DNA of 64,000 nt from Sipunculus nudus. Taxonomy: Eukaryota > Annelida > Sipuncula > Golfingiida > Sipunculidae. The stretch spans positions 96,696,330 to 96,760,329 of the forward strand of contig CM049307.1 of assembly GCA_026874595.1 (NCBI GenBank), written 5' to 3'. Every line of letters starts with the position of its first letter. Position 1 is the stretch's first letter. Made by a program: the position numbers and the translations under genes. This document shows, piece by piece, positions 14,749 to 28,225 of the stretch. The notes beneath the pieces are model-generated. The model searched no databases and was not told the DNA's origin. It worked only from the letters and a program-made list of their open reading frames with translations.

Positions 14749-17700
14749 CATACAAAAATAAAGAGTAAATTACGCTGAATTTCCTAAAATTACTGCAAAC
14801 AGGAAATCCTGAGAGCAGGAAATTTCCTGAAATTTCTCATGCCTTTGATTAGCTCATATTTTGTCAACTCTGGTTTGACTAAGGCCCACTTTTCTTCAAA
14901 ATGGTATGAACATTTATTAATCTTATTTTCTTATATGTCATTGACACAACAAAACAGATGGACAAACAGACAAACATGACTGACTTATATCCTCAAGCCA
15001 ACTTCCTTACTTATAACCTTTGATGAACAGTGGAAAATGTGAAGGTACATAAATTTAACTGCTGCTGTTAAGGTGGGATATTGTATCCATGCTTATTTCT
15101 GCATATTAGTAGATTTCACTGTAGAAACCATTAAATTTCTAGGTTGACCCTAGGCCACATGTTAATCCAACTGTATCAATTCAACCAGCAGTGAGTAAAA
15201 ATCAGCTGGGCTAAACAAATCATACCAGCCATACAAGCAATCAATAGATATTTAACACCATGTTACAACAAGTTCAACTGCCACAACCTGCTGCAAAGTC
15301 TACATGAATAATAAGTAATGTTGACTTGAACACATATAATTTCTGCAGCTATCCTTCATATAATGTCATATCAGCACATCAGGCAGCACATTACATGTCA
15401 TTAATGATAATGAACAGAGCAATATACACAGCATGTCAACTGTTTTGTCCTGAAAGGCCATTTGTATATAACAACTAATTATTGAGCCTGCAACACATTT
15501 AGGATGTTAACTCATTTTTTTCACTGCTGTTAATCACAAAAGGGGGGGGGGGGAGGGGTGTTTCAGCAAACAGCTCCATATATTTTGTTCTTGGATTAGA
15601 TGAGTAAATATGTATTCAGCTTCAAGATATAATAACAGTTAAAACATCATTAATAACCACTGATGAGAATTCTATAAATAATGAATGAACAAAATGGCTT
15701 TTGCAATAGTTTGGTATAGGACTTGTACAGTTCCAGATATTTCAAGGGAGCCCCTGTATTCTGAAGGTATACAAGGATAAAACAGAAGATCTAATTTGTT
15801 GCTGACTTGTGAAACCATGTGGATATTGAAATGCAATGGTGGTCCAATAAATTGGTTAATTAACAGGCCCTGCTGGTGTAAAAAGTAGAAAATGTTGTCA
15901 ACCCCAGTGAGGGTATAGATGTGATTTAGTACATGACATGTGTAACTTGAGCAGCATTAAGTGTTGCTTCCTCAGTCAGAATCGACAAGCTGTGAGCAGC
16001 TGCAGAGGCCAGTCACACCCACAGCATCACACATGATGAGGCTGTGAACCAACTCTGAGAACTTACACTTTACCGACTGTATTAATATGAAAACATCAGA
16101 ATGCAATCCAGACCTAGATATATACTCTAGGAGTACTGTCATGGGAGTGTTTATCTCTACTATATGTGGACATTAAGATCAATGTGTATGCATGTGATAA
16201 GGAACAAATATCACAAACAGCTGGCCCATGCTGTTATTCTTACTAATGGACAGAGATGCCCTGGAGTCAACACCATCAGAGTTTGGTACAAGTGCATGTT
16301 GGAGTCCAGGGCACTTGAGTCCAAGTCCAGGAATGAGGTCCTTGAGGTTCTACTCCAAGTCCATCTTCTTTGAGTCAGAGTAATTTGGAAATCAAGTTAA
16401 AGTCTGTACCAGTACAAACCTCCTTTTCAAAAGGAATTTAAAATGGGACTATTCTGACTTTGATGATATCATGTTTTATTTTTTGTTAGTTTACAACTGC
16501 TATATATATACTTGAATGTTCCATTACATTAAGCTCCTGATGTAGAGCTAAAGTACACTATATATGTTAGTAGTCCACACTGGTTCTTGTAGTGTGTGAT
16601 AGAGCTTACGTTCTACCTCTAAGTCCATGTACAAGTCTGAGCCAAAGACCTTTGAGTCCAAGCAGAAAGCTCAGGTCTGAGTACCCTAAAAGTGGACTTG
16701 AGTCTGGACTCAAGTCCAAGTCTGGACTCAAGTCCAAGTCTGCACTCAAGTACTACATCACTTGGATTTACCAGCTTACATAATACGGTCCTCTTGTAAT
16801 CATGGTTTCAAGAGACACTCATAGTACATAGATTATTACTGGAAGATTTGTGTATGGTTTCAGGATTATTATGGACTAAGTAAAATTGTTTTATTTAGGA
16901 AATAAATCTAAATGTGGCAAATTTATTATCTGGACTAAATTTGATTATGTCAAAGTGATTATCAAAGGCTAGATTAGAGACGAGTGATTATAACATTATA
17001 TGAGCAAACATTAGCTTTTCAGGATACCCAGTAGAATAAAAAATTTCAGGAAAATAAGTTTATATTATTAAGGTTATATACAACCTACTCTCCAAATGCA
17101 ATGGAGATCAAGCAAAATATGATACTGCTCACAATATGCAACACTGTGCGGAGAATACATCAGGCCTATACATAACAATCCCCGAGCCAATGTCACCTGT
17201 CCTGCAGGTGAGATACGAGATGCCTAGATCTGATAAACCTACTATACATACAAAGTACAGGTTAATCAATACAGATCTCACATGGCCAGGTACACCTGGA
17301 GTAGCACATGACAAGTCACTACATAGAGCTAGTGGATCCTACATTAGCTGCCCAGTTCACTTGGGTTGTTATGATGCCATATCATGTTTCATGTCAAAGT
17401 TAGTTATAATGAATTCCACTAGGGGGCAGTAATATATCTTCAGTCAGGCTCATAAGACCGTCCAGTCTGAGGCAGTGAGACAAGGAAAGCAGCACCACCT
17501 AGTGCTAACTTACAGAACCAAGTAGGCTTCCTTGTTAATAACTGGCATCATAAAACCATGTACAAATTATATAAATGTTGAACAAGGCCTACTTGAGGCC
17601 ACATTCAGGGGTCATAATACTTTGAACTTTTCACCCATCCAAAGGAAAGCAATTAATACAGGTTTACCTTTCTGCAGAAAAATTTGCCTTTCCACTAAAG

Positions 17701-19796
17701 GTGCATCTTCCCTCATATCAAACTTTCAGTCGCACTTCGCTCAGTGTAAACCCTATTCTGCCATTGGACATGCCATCTTACGTGCACACTTGCATGCAAC
17801 ATGATGAACTGAATATTGTCAATAGTAACACTGTTATATCAGAAACACAATTAAGCAAGAAAATATAAGAGATGAGGGCCTTAATGCTGGTGAGTATAAG
17901 AAATTAGAGATCATATTTGTAGGAAAATATATGGAGTCAGTATAAGACCTGCTAAAAATATTTTGCTTTTGTTATGTTTGTTCTTACTTATTAGATACTA
18001 ATATGGAAAAGGTCAAGGGCTTCACCTTTCCAAAAGATTGGTACAAAAACTGCAAAAAAATTTGATTTTGATTTTCATCTCTCACGAAGATAAAATAATA
18101 CATTTTGATGAGAGATTTCCTTTGTTATGCAGTGCTTTTACCTGTTCAGCAAAAATATTCTGTTATTATCATGCTTTTCCCTGATCATATAACATTTTTA
18201 TCGAAACATAAAAAAAAAATTAAGAAAAAATCATCCACCCACACTGATTTCTGAAAAAAAATGCTTGAGAACCATACTTTTTTTTGGCCTTAGTAAGTTT
18301 ATATTTCAAGTTATGACGTCTGTTAGTGTACCTACTGATGTTTAGAAATCAAAACTATTTCATTCTATATCATAAATGACAATGGGGACAATCAAGTTTT
18401 TGTCACTCTTGTGGCCTTGACTTGAAAATGCACATTTTGGTCTTAAAGTGTCTGAAATGATACCAAATGTGTCAGCAGGGGGCCGGGAGGGGGCATATTC
18501 AATATTTTTCAAGTAAATCCTGAGGAATTTGACATTATTTCATGAAATGTCTACACTGGTGAACTTGGAAAGTTATATGTATGGCATTGTGAACTCAGCC
18601 CAAGGAAAACCCACCCTGCATGACTCAAACCCTACCCAAGTCACGCTGACCTGTCCCTACACATATGGGTGATATGCTAATTTATATAAATACCTGACTT
18701 TGAGCAAGTACCAACTGACAAAGAACAGACTGCTCAAGACATTATAGTGTCTACATCCTCTCATTGTGTTTAATATGTACAGTAAGACTACAAACTGAAC
18801 CTGTAAATGACAACAACCTGCTGACCACCTCTTGACCAGGGTCAAGAGACTAATGTATTGGGTCAGAGGAATTATTATGGGTTAATCACTAGAGTCATGA
18901 ATTCATTCAGGAGGCTCATGAATGGAGTCATGAATGCATTCATTTCTACCTGAATTACCAATGGTGGAGTGTTGTTTAGATACACTACACTAAGTAGTCT
19001 TGTGACTTCACGGCAAGTTCAGTAAAACACATGACCCTGATTAAGTTAACATGCCAGGAGTGTTAAGCTGTGTATTTACTATACGCAATTATTCTGAATA
19101 ATCCATGTGGTCACAGGACAAGTTATGTAAATAAGTCAGTTTAACTAATATATAAGGCTCCCAGTGACTGCCCTGTGAACTAATTATTAATTAAAACTCT
19201 TCCTTGAGCATCAATTAACAGACTACTCATACATAAACAATGCTGAATGCAGCACTATTTACTTGTGCTCATATAAACACATAATACCAGTGAGAGCTCT
19301 GACTTTGCAATTAACTAAACATTTTGCCAGCTCAGTGATACTGCCAGTGCTTGATTATTTATTAATGTAATTTAAAAACAATGTACAAGTGTCCTAACAT
19401 TATCTGGTACAATGACTGATTACATGGAAGTGCATTAGATATGATAAACTGCCCTCATCAGTCAATGTAACATACAGATTCTGAACCTGGTCACCTGTTA
19501 CCCCACAAATGTCACATTTTATATTTGTACAAGTCAATTTCATTAAATTATTTTGAATAAAATGACCCACCCTGTTTTATGAATTACCATTTTAGCTAAA
19601 GGTGATTCTAGTGAACTCAGGTCTAATTTATATAATTTGTGTATGACTGCTGAATGAATCCAACAGGCTCTAACAGCAGGATTCAATTTAAAGAGCTGAC
19701 AAACATAATTTATTATGAAAACTCACCATTTCAGAAATAATTTCATATATAAATATAAATAACATAAATAACTTTATATATAAATAACTTTATATA

Positions 19797-19836
<40 letters not shown>

Positions 19837-22800
19837 TCAATCAGAAAACAAGGGACCTATGGGTCACGACGCTCAGCTGTTATATATGCTGGTTTTGTGT
19901 GGTAATAAATATAAGCTGTATTATGAGTTGTTGTTGTTTAGCTTATGTATGATTTTGATAGTTCCTTTGGAGACAGGGAAGAGGATTGATTTCATTTATT
20001 TTATTAACAAATGGAGTACAATTGTCACACAGATTTTGACTTGGCCATATAACTTATAAGCAGAACATATAATATAAGAGTTTAACTATTTATTAAAAAA
20101 AATAACAAATATTGTCCCAAATATAATTTTTATTAAAAATAATAAGAGAATCATATGATTTTGTAAAATGAAATATAACTGAAATGATTATTAAAATAAT
20201 ATTAAAGAATATATTCATGAATGCATTCATGAATACATTTTGAAAGTATTTGCATGAGTATTCATATACTTTCATTTTTACCTAAATTCCCATTCTTTAT
20301 GCAAGAAATTTTATAATGGAGTACATAATCATATTCGTATTTAAATACAATTACAGTTTACACCAAACAATGATGTTGAGAATCCAGAATATACAAAATT
20401 CACTCATTTAAATAATGATCATAAGTACCTTGTTTTATGGCTTTTATTTATATTAAAAAATAACTGTAAAAAATTCATTTTGGACTAATTTCACATCAAT
20501 GTACACACTAGACACAGTAGGAATCTAGATTAATATTATCAACTGCATCTTTGTCTATCATTAATTTCCTCCATATGATCCCTAATGATAAGTAATGAAT
20601 AATATGATTTACTTCTTTATCATTAAAATTGAACTGAAAAATGCCATAGGTGACTGCATGGTGTTATTTGGAATACGTGACATTCTACCCATCCATACAA
20701 GATTCTTATATCATCAAAAACTGCAAGTTAATTTCCTGTTATTCTAAACTAACAAATTCCTTTTCTATTTTTCTTTAATTTGTTATTAAAAACCAATAAA
20801 AATTTATTAATATATTGTTTATTGTTATGTTGTTGGTTAAAACTACTAGATGAGTTGGGTTGAACACCTGGATCAACTGTGGCTGGCCATAAGCTGCCTG
20901 GATTCCGTGTATGCCTCGCCTCAAGCATGCATAATACAGGTGACTCAAGAGGGGCTGGAGAGAGCCAAAGTCTGACAGGGTCTCATAAAAAACATTAATA
21001 AAAGCTACAATTTTTGGCCAATTTCTTTCAGCTTTCTAAACTAAAAAGCTGAAATCCTTATGTGTGCATGATATGAAAATTATATCAACAGTGCTCACGG
21101 GAAACAAACGTGCCATGGTCACAGTTGGGCAAAATTTAAGGTACTAATTTTATATTTATACTAATAACTTATAAAATTTGAAAAATTCAGAACTAATTTT
21201 GGGTATTCAATTGAATCTTGATTAAATAATGTTACATCCCTGACGAAAAAATCTCTAGCTTCAGCAATGCCCTTGTTAAGGGAGTAAATATATTTCTTGA
21301 TTTTTTACAAAGTGCATTATGTTTGGGCCCATAACTTAAAATAATTACGCAATACTGACATCATTCTGGCATGTGCATAGAGATTGAAAAATATGTATAT
21401 TATTTATGATTAAAGTCAGATCAGTGGTTTTGATATTTGGCAGTCTTGAAGTGTAACAATGGGTTTTTAATGGAAAAATGAAGTTTTTCATTAATATCTC
21501 GAAGGTATTAAGTCCTAGTGACCAAATTCTTGGCATGGTAGGGGATTTTGGAGACATCTAACTGTATGCCGAATTTAAGGAACTTAGAGCTGAAGCTGGG
21601 AGCTGGGCTCTTGCAAACTGCATAACACTAGCTTGATGTAAACAATATGTTACATGGTGCTTGAAAACTTGAATAAAATCTACAGTTGTTGATCAACTGG
21701 TTTCAAATTGTTGGTGTTTACAGTAGAAATGCTAACAAAAACATGCTGTGAAAATTAAATTCACAGTACTTATAGGAAAAAAACGTGCCATGGTCAAATT
21801 TGGGCAAAATTTAAGGTACCAATTTTTTATTTTTATTAATATTTTAAAAAATTTAAAAGATTTTCATCTAATTTTGGGTATACAATTTAATTTTGATAAA
21901 GTAAAGTAATATTACTGGAAAAAAGGCCCATAGGTTAAACTTTTTTTTGTGTTAAGTGATCAAATTTTTTCCTGAATTTTTACAAAATGCATTATGTTTG
22001 GGCCCATAACTTTTTTAAATCAAATAATACAGACATAATTTCTGGCATGTACATAGGAACTATATAGAGGAATATTTATGGTAAATATTAGGAAAAACAG
22101 ATGAGTAGTTTTGATATTAGGCAGTCCTGAAGTGTGAAAATAGGTTTTTATTAAAAAATTGAGGTTTTTCCTTAATTTCTCAAAGGAACGAAGTAGCAAA
22201 GACCCTGTTTTCTGCTTGGTAGTAGATCTTGGGGACATCTAACATTATGCCAAATTTTGGATTCCTAGGTCTTACGGTTTCAAAACGTGCCACATCTACG
22301 GACGGACGGACGGACAGACGGACGGACGACGGACAATGGACCACGACTATAGCTCAGATGACTTATAGTCAGCTGAGCTAAAAATCTGAAAACTAAAATC
22401 TGGGACTGGAACAGTCAAGCCAAAGTTTTGGTGCCTCGTGAGAATTTGGAGCTTCCATTGTATGGAGATCTGTGTCAAATTTTGTAGGATTGTGTAAAAT
22501 TGGAATTTTTATTTTGATATGATTATATGATTAGATATTGTGTCATAATATGATTATTTGAACAGAGTGAAATATAAGGGTCAGTTGTCACCACAGTGTT
22601 TACTCAACTGACTGGTGTTAGAGGTTGTGACAAAGACAAGAGTAAACTTTGATTCTATCAGTTCAAAAGCCAGATATTTTGCACATCAGGTTGGACGCCT
22701 GGGACCCGAGTCAGATATCCTGCATCACAGACACTTACCCGTGTGTTCCCAAAAGCCCTGTGTGTATATATATATATATATTTCAAAATGAAAAAAAAAT

Positions 22801-25800
22801 TATGAGACATATGACAGGGGGCAGGAAAAGAGTGTTTAGTTAAATACTGTGTCAGCATGCAATGAAGCTACTATTTGAAAAGTCACTCTGAAACTCTAAA
22901 ATAAACCAATATCCGCTTACTATACCAGCATTTACATACTACAGAGTATATGTAATATATGGTTACTTCAATGTTTCCTATTCTTGATATACAAATAAAC
23001 ATATCACACCTAGCACCTGGTGTCACACACTGGGATTTATTGTATTATCTAAAGGTTAGAATCAAAATCAGTTAAACATGTCACCAAGTTCGTTGTTTAT
23101 GAAGCTTAAATGTATGTGGATCTTACTTTATGTACAAATCTGCCTTTAAAGCTTCCACTACTTACTCTAGTTTGCCTGTGCCAGTTTTTGCTTGCCTGCA
23201 TATTTTACATGTGTATAAGCTCTGCCTGTACCATTCTGTACCACACTCCATGCTTAAATTGAATATATTGAGAAAAATCGCTACCAAAACAAATAAAAAG
23301 AACACAGAATGAGGAGTATAGATGGATGATGTTATACTGTGTCTGAAACTCAACACTTGATACCTTTTTGATATCCTTTAACATTATGTTAACAAAGCAT
23401 TAATGTATTAAGGAACACAATCATGTCATTGCAATATACAGTTTATCAACAAAGAGAGACACTGTTTAACAGTTTGATGTGGTTATTTCAAGAGCATACA
23501 AGCCCAAAGTGTTTGAACCCCCTGGTTTCAGTACTCTTGTACTAAACAAAACAAACAGAAACACTGCATTAAAAAAAAAACTCGCTTAACTAAAGCATCG
23601 AGAGGTATATGTTTCTTCCATGCACCGAGATACCACTGTCACTGTGCAAAAAAAAAAATCAAGACACTTAGGTCAAGAAGTCAGGTTTAGCTACTTCAGT
23701 CAACTGATAATAAGTCATGTGTATTTTGTACCTAATCAAATTACAGAGTTAAGTGAGAATGTTCAGCACAGTTAAAAAGAGTTGAAAGATCTTTTTACTG
23801 TAGAAAGATTACTCCCAGATGAGTAATACTAAATCAAAGACAGCTTTCAAGTAAAAGTTAAAGTGTTTACAATAAATCCATTATTTATCACATAAGCTGA
23901 TCAGTACACTGAAATCTCCCATCACTGCACTTCCCTACTACAGAGACCTCTCTTGTGGAGTCTTGAGGACCTGAGAATTGCTCTTACTATTCACAAGATG
24001 CGCCAATACACTGCAATACAAAGTCGAATTTTGTATAGGTATAGTCAGATGTCCCTGTATTGAAACAATGTCGATTACCTTTTTTAAATTTTATTTATTT
24101 TACATGGATTGTTTAAATAGTTGTTAAACTAATTCAGGATGTTCCCAGGGTCCTCCTCAAAGTGTATTTTAACAAGCTAATTAAATAATTGATACAATAA
24201 AGGATATACTCCATGTAGTTTACTATATGGTGAGAATGAAAAAAACTGAACCCTTGCAAAACACTGAAAAAAGTGGAAATAACTGAAAAGTAAACTCTTG
24301 CAAACAATGTAATAAGTGGAAATAGCAAAAATATGAACCCTTGCAAAACACTGAAAAAAGTGGAAATAGCAAAAGGAAGTGAACCCTTGCAAAACACTGA
24401 AAAAACTGGAATCGCAAAATATTAATCTTGCAAATATGAAGCCGAACCACAGAATATATATATATATTGTATCGTGAAAATGTATTTTAACAACTCTGAT
24501 CCAGTGACAGGTACATTCTAAGGTCTGTCACATCTCTATTGAAGCACCTCTCCATTCACAGTGATCAAAATCCCAGGTCCCGTCAGTGTCTGTAACTGTT
24601 GGTTTCACTGTATGTGTAGGACTTGACGGTGCATGCTTTATGCCTAAAACTAAGGATATCACAGATACTGACAGAATACTTCTTGACCACCTAGCACTAG
24701 TATTCTAGGTAATAGCAGGTTTTAATCAGCCTGATACTCTTTATGTATCACCACAAAATGGATACAAGTTTATAGAAAATGTATAAAATATGCATTTATT
24801 TATCACTAAGTATATAAAACTCTGCTGATAATCAATCAATTATAATATTAATATAAAATACATTACAATACAAAGAATATACACATCAAAATGCAGTCAA
24901 AGCACTAGTGATAAGCAAATCCTAACACTCATGCATTGTCTAGCATGGTATATTCACAGGTGCTGTCACCATTATAAAGTTATCTATTCCTGGAAGTCCA
25001 TGCTCATCCTACTATTGACATAGGTATTGTGCTGTATTGTATATTAATCACTCACACAGCGAACTCCCTATCATCTGCTATCAATTAATCACCCTTCATT
25101 TACGTACATCTACATATTTATATAGGTGACTCAAATAATCAGTGTTGGTTCATATACCCCAAATTTCTTATTGTGGTGAAATCATTTAAAAAGATGTGGA
25201 ACCAAGACTTTAAGGTTGTTGAATCCTACTTTTACTACCGGTATGTATGAGAATTGGAATTTCCCAATGATTTTGCTAATTCAACAGATAAATCATGCAT
25301 TTCATAGCTATTACCATCCTCACTGCCCCTGGAAGGTGAAATATTTTCCTGCATAATTTTTACAATTATTATATCATCCCTGTCTAAGGCATAAGCCAAA
25401 TGCTAACAGCAAATTGTCTCTTTACTCTTTCAGTGCTCAACATTAACTTTCAAAGTACTTGCATATTTGGGCTAGTAACAACCAGCTTTTACTTGCCCTT
25501 CATGAATTTTTACTTGCCCTACAAATGTTACTGGTTGTATTTAAGAACACAAAGATCCTTTTTCAAGCCTTTACTTGGGTTTAAGTGTATGTTGGTCCAC
25601 TTTCCCAGTCAGCCAAGTAGGAGGAGACCTCTAGTTGGCCTTCCACTATTTTCTAGAACTTTCACTTGCCCCAGGCAAGCAGTTCACTGTTAATGTCAAG
25701 CCCCGTCTTTACTAGGATCAAAGTTTTAGATCTATTCATTACACCCCCATCTCCCTCCCTCCCTCTCTCTTTCATTGCTTTTTCTGAGTGTCAGCAGGTT

Positions 25801-28154
25801 ATTTGACAAGTTAGTAAAAATTAACCATTGCAAATTATACAATTCCTGAAATTCAACCTCTCTGTCAAGCAAAGGAACAACGCTAATTACAGAGAAAAGG
25901 CCCATAAAGAATATTAAATGATTATTTAACCTTGCAGAGTAATGACCTATGGTCCTAAAAAAGATTCCTACACATAAAGTCAAGGTCTATTTCGAATATG
26001 ACAAAACAACTGGGAGAATAGTTACCAGGTTATATCTTTTTTTTTTGTTATTACAACTGATACTAGTATTATTATCCCCACTGAATTGAAAACAATGATG
26101 GCAAGTCCTCAACAATAAAATGTCCAGCAAGTAGAACCAACACAATGAAACACAAGAGTGTTATCAGCCTGAAAAAAAAATCAATAAGTTAACTGCCTCC
26201 TTTTGGACATGTTAGGTTGATAACTCAATATATTTAAAAATATAAGACTAGATATTTCTTTGTGCCATAGTATCCCCAGACAATTAATCCCCCCTCTTAA
26301 GAACAGGCACCCCTTCTTCAGCAGCATATACTGACACTTAGCAAGCGACTATGGCTTCTTCCATCTATCAATTGAAAAACAATATTTTTCACCAAATATG
26401 GGGACCAATATGGTGAATCACTCTTAAGAAAAGAGCATTCATTTATTTCACTGAAACAGAAAGGTAGGTGGCGCCACTTTTCTTGTTAACAAGAAAATTT
26501 TCCAAGATGTATAGACATGCCAAATTTAAGACCAGTAACTTGAACCACTCCAGCGATATGAGCAATTTTCACCCAAAGTAGAGACCTGTACAGATGGACG
26601 CCACAGCAAAATGATTGCAGATGGCGCCACCAGTCTTGAGTACAAGACGGAGGAGTCCAAGATCTATAGATATGCATATTTTCAGGCCAATAGGGCAAAT
26701 CACAAGTGAAATCTCTGCAGCGTTGACGCGACCCTGCTTAAACCATAGTATCCTCGACTTTGTCTGGGGATACAACAATCAATGCTGAATATATAATAAA
26801 ACAAGGATCAATCACAAAGTTCATTAACCACACCAGGGCTCGACATTAAGGGTTAACCACTTGCCTGGGGCAGGTAAAAGTTCAATAAAATGGTGGTAGG
26901 GCAATCAAAAGTGGGCTCATACTTACCTGACTGGGCAAGTTGGTGCAACATTAATCTCTACTGAATCTAAACTAATCTTAAGTCAGCCATTTTCTTTGTT
27001 AGGAGAAGAGATATCACATTGGAATACCTCTATCTTAATTATCCTGCATGTTTATAAGTGCAAATGCTACAGAGAAATATTATTGACATACAAGCATTTG
27101 AACATGTACATTGTTGCAAAATAACCATGTGGATCACACTTGCGGGGTTGTGTCCTCAATTTCTGAATTTTGTAAAAGGTATTTGTTGCTTGAACAACTG
27201 GGCAAGTACCAGTACTTTTAAAAGTTAATATCAAGCCCCGCAGACAAATGGCAAATATTACATCCGTAGTGTAGACACCGGAGCAAGGTGGTGTAATGCT
27301 TAGGGCGATAGATATGTGACCACAGGGCTATGAAATTGCATCCCGTTCTAACCACTTTGACTCCTAGTCAAAGCCTTTGCCACAAGGAAGCCTCCACTCA
27401 ACATAGGAGGAAATGGGCGCTGGTCATATGGCATGCAAATGTAAAATGAATAACCCTCTAACATGATATGCTTCCTAGGAAGCTGAGAAAAGTTACCATG
27501 ATGAACAGACCCAACAGACCAGGAAGGTAAAGTTTAACAGGACTGACATCTTCAGTGATATCAGACTATAATAAACCAAACCTTTAACTTACACCTTTTT
27601 TCTGGCATGACCGGAGAATAAAGACTTTAAATTCTTCATGTACCCCTCACCAGTGTTCCATGTAAACTAGGCAACCAGTTTGTACATGGGAACCACTAGT
27701 CATACCTTTCCTAGCCCTTTACTTTGTGCTGATAATACCACATTGTACTTCCTGTTTGGAGGCTGGGTATGAACCAGCATGAATCCAGCCCAGTCAGTCC
27801 AATCAACTTCAAAGACTGCAAGGATGCAAGCTTGGTAATCACCCTTGCCTTGGTAAGGTAACTGTCCTCACAGAGGTGACAGCTCTGTACATTTACTTGA
27901 CCTAGGCCTAATGATTTTTCGAGTATCATACATGTACCTGTTGTACATTTTACAACTAGGTACAGTTACTTTGGCTCCATGTAAAGGTACCAGGAACTTC
28001 CTACTCATGACAGCCAGGTAAGGTAAACTACAGGCACAGGAACTCTGAAATGTATACCTTTACCTGTGCAGGTACCTGGCCCAAACCCAGACAGGCATTA
28101 TATTTGGTGCAATTTTAGAACAGTGTGCCACTAAATTAATTAAAGAAACTCAGG

Positions 28155-28225
<71 letters not shown>

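Larger units (their letters stand above)
13140..19849. other. SNX8 intron 1, middle part, no gene
   Basis: Mostly unique AT-rich sequence. Apart from the TA run, poly-G tract, GGACTC repeats and the 18-kb dispersed repeat, I see no exon or structured element. Confidence 0.55.
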
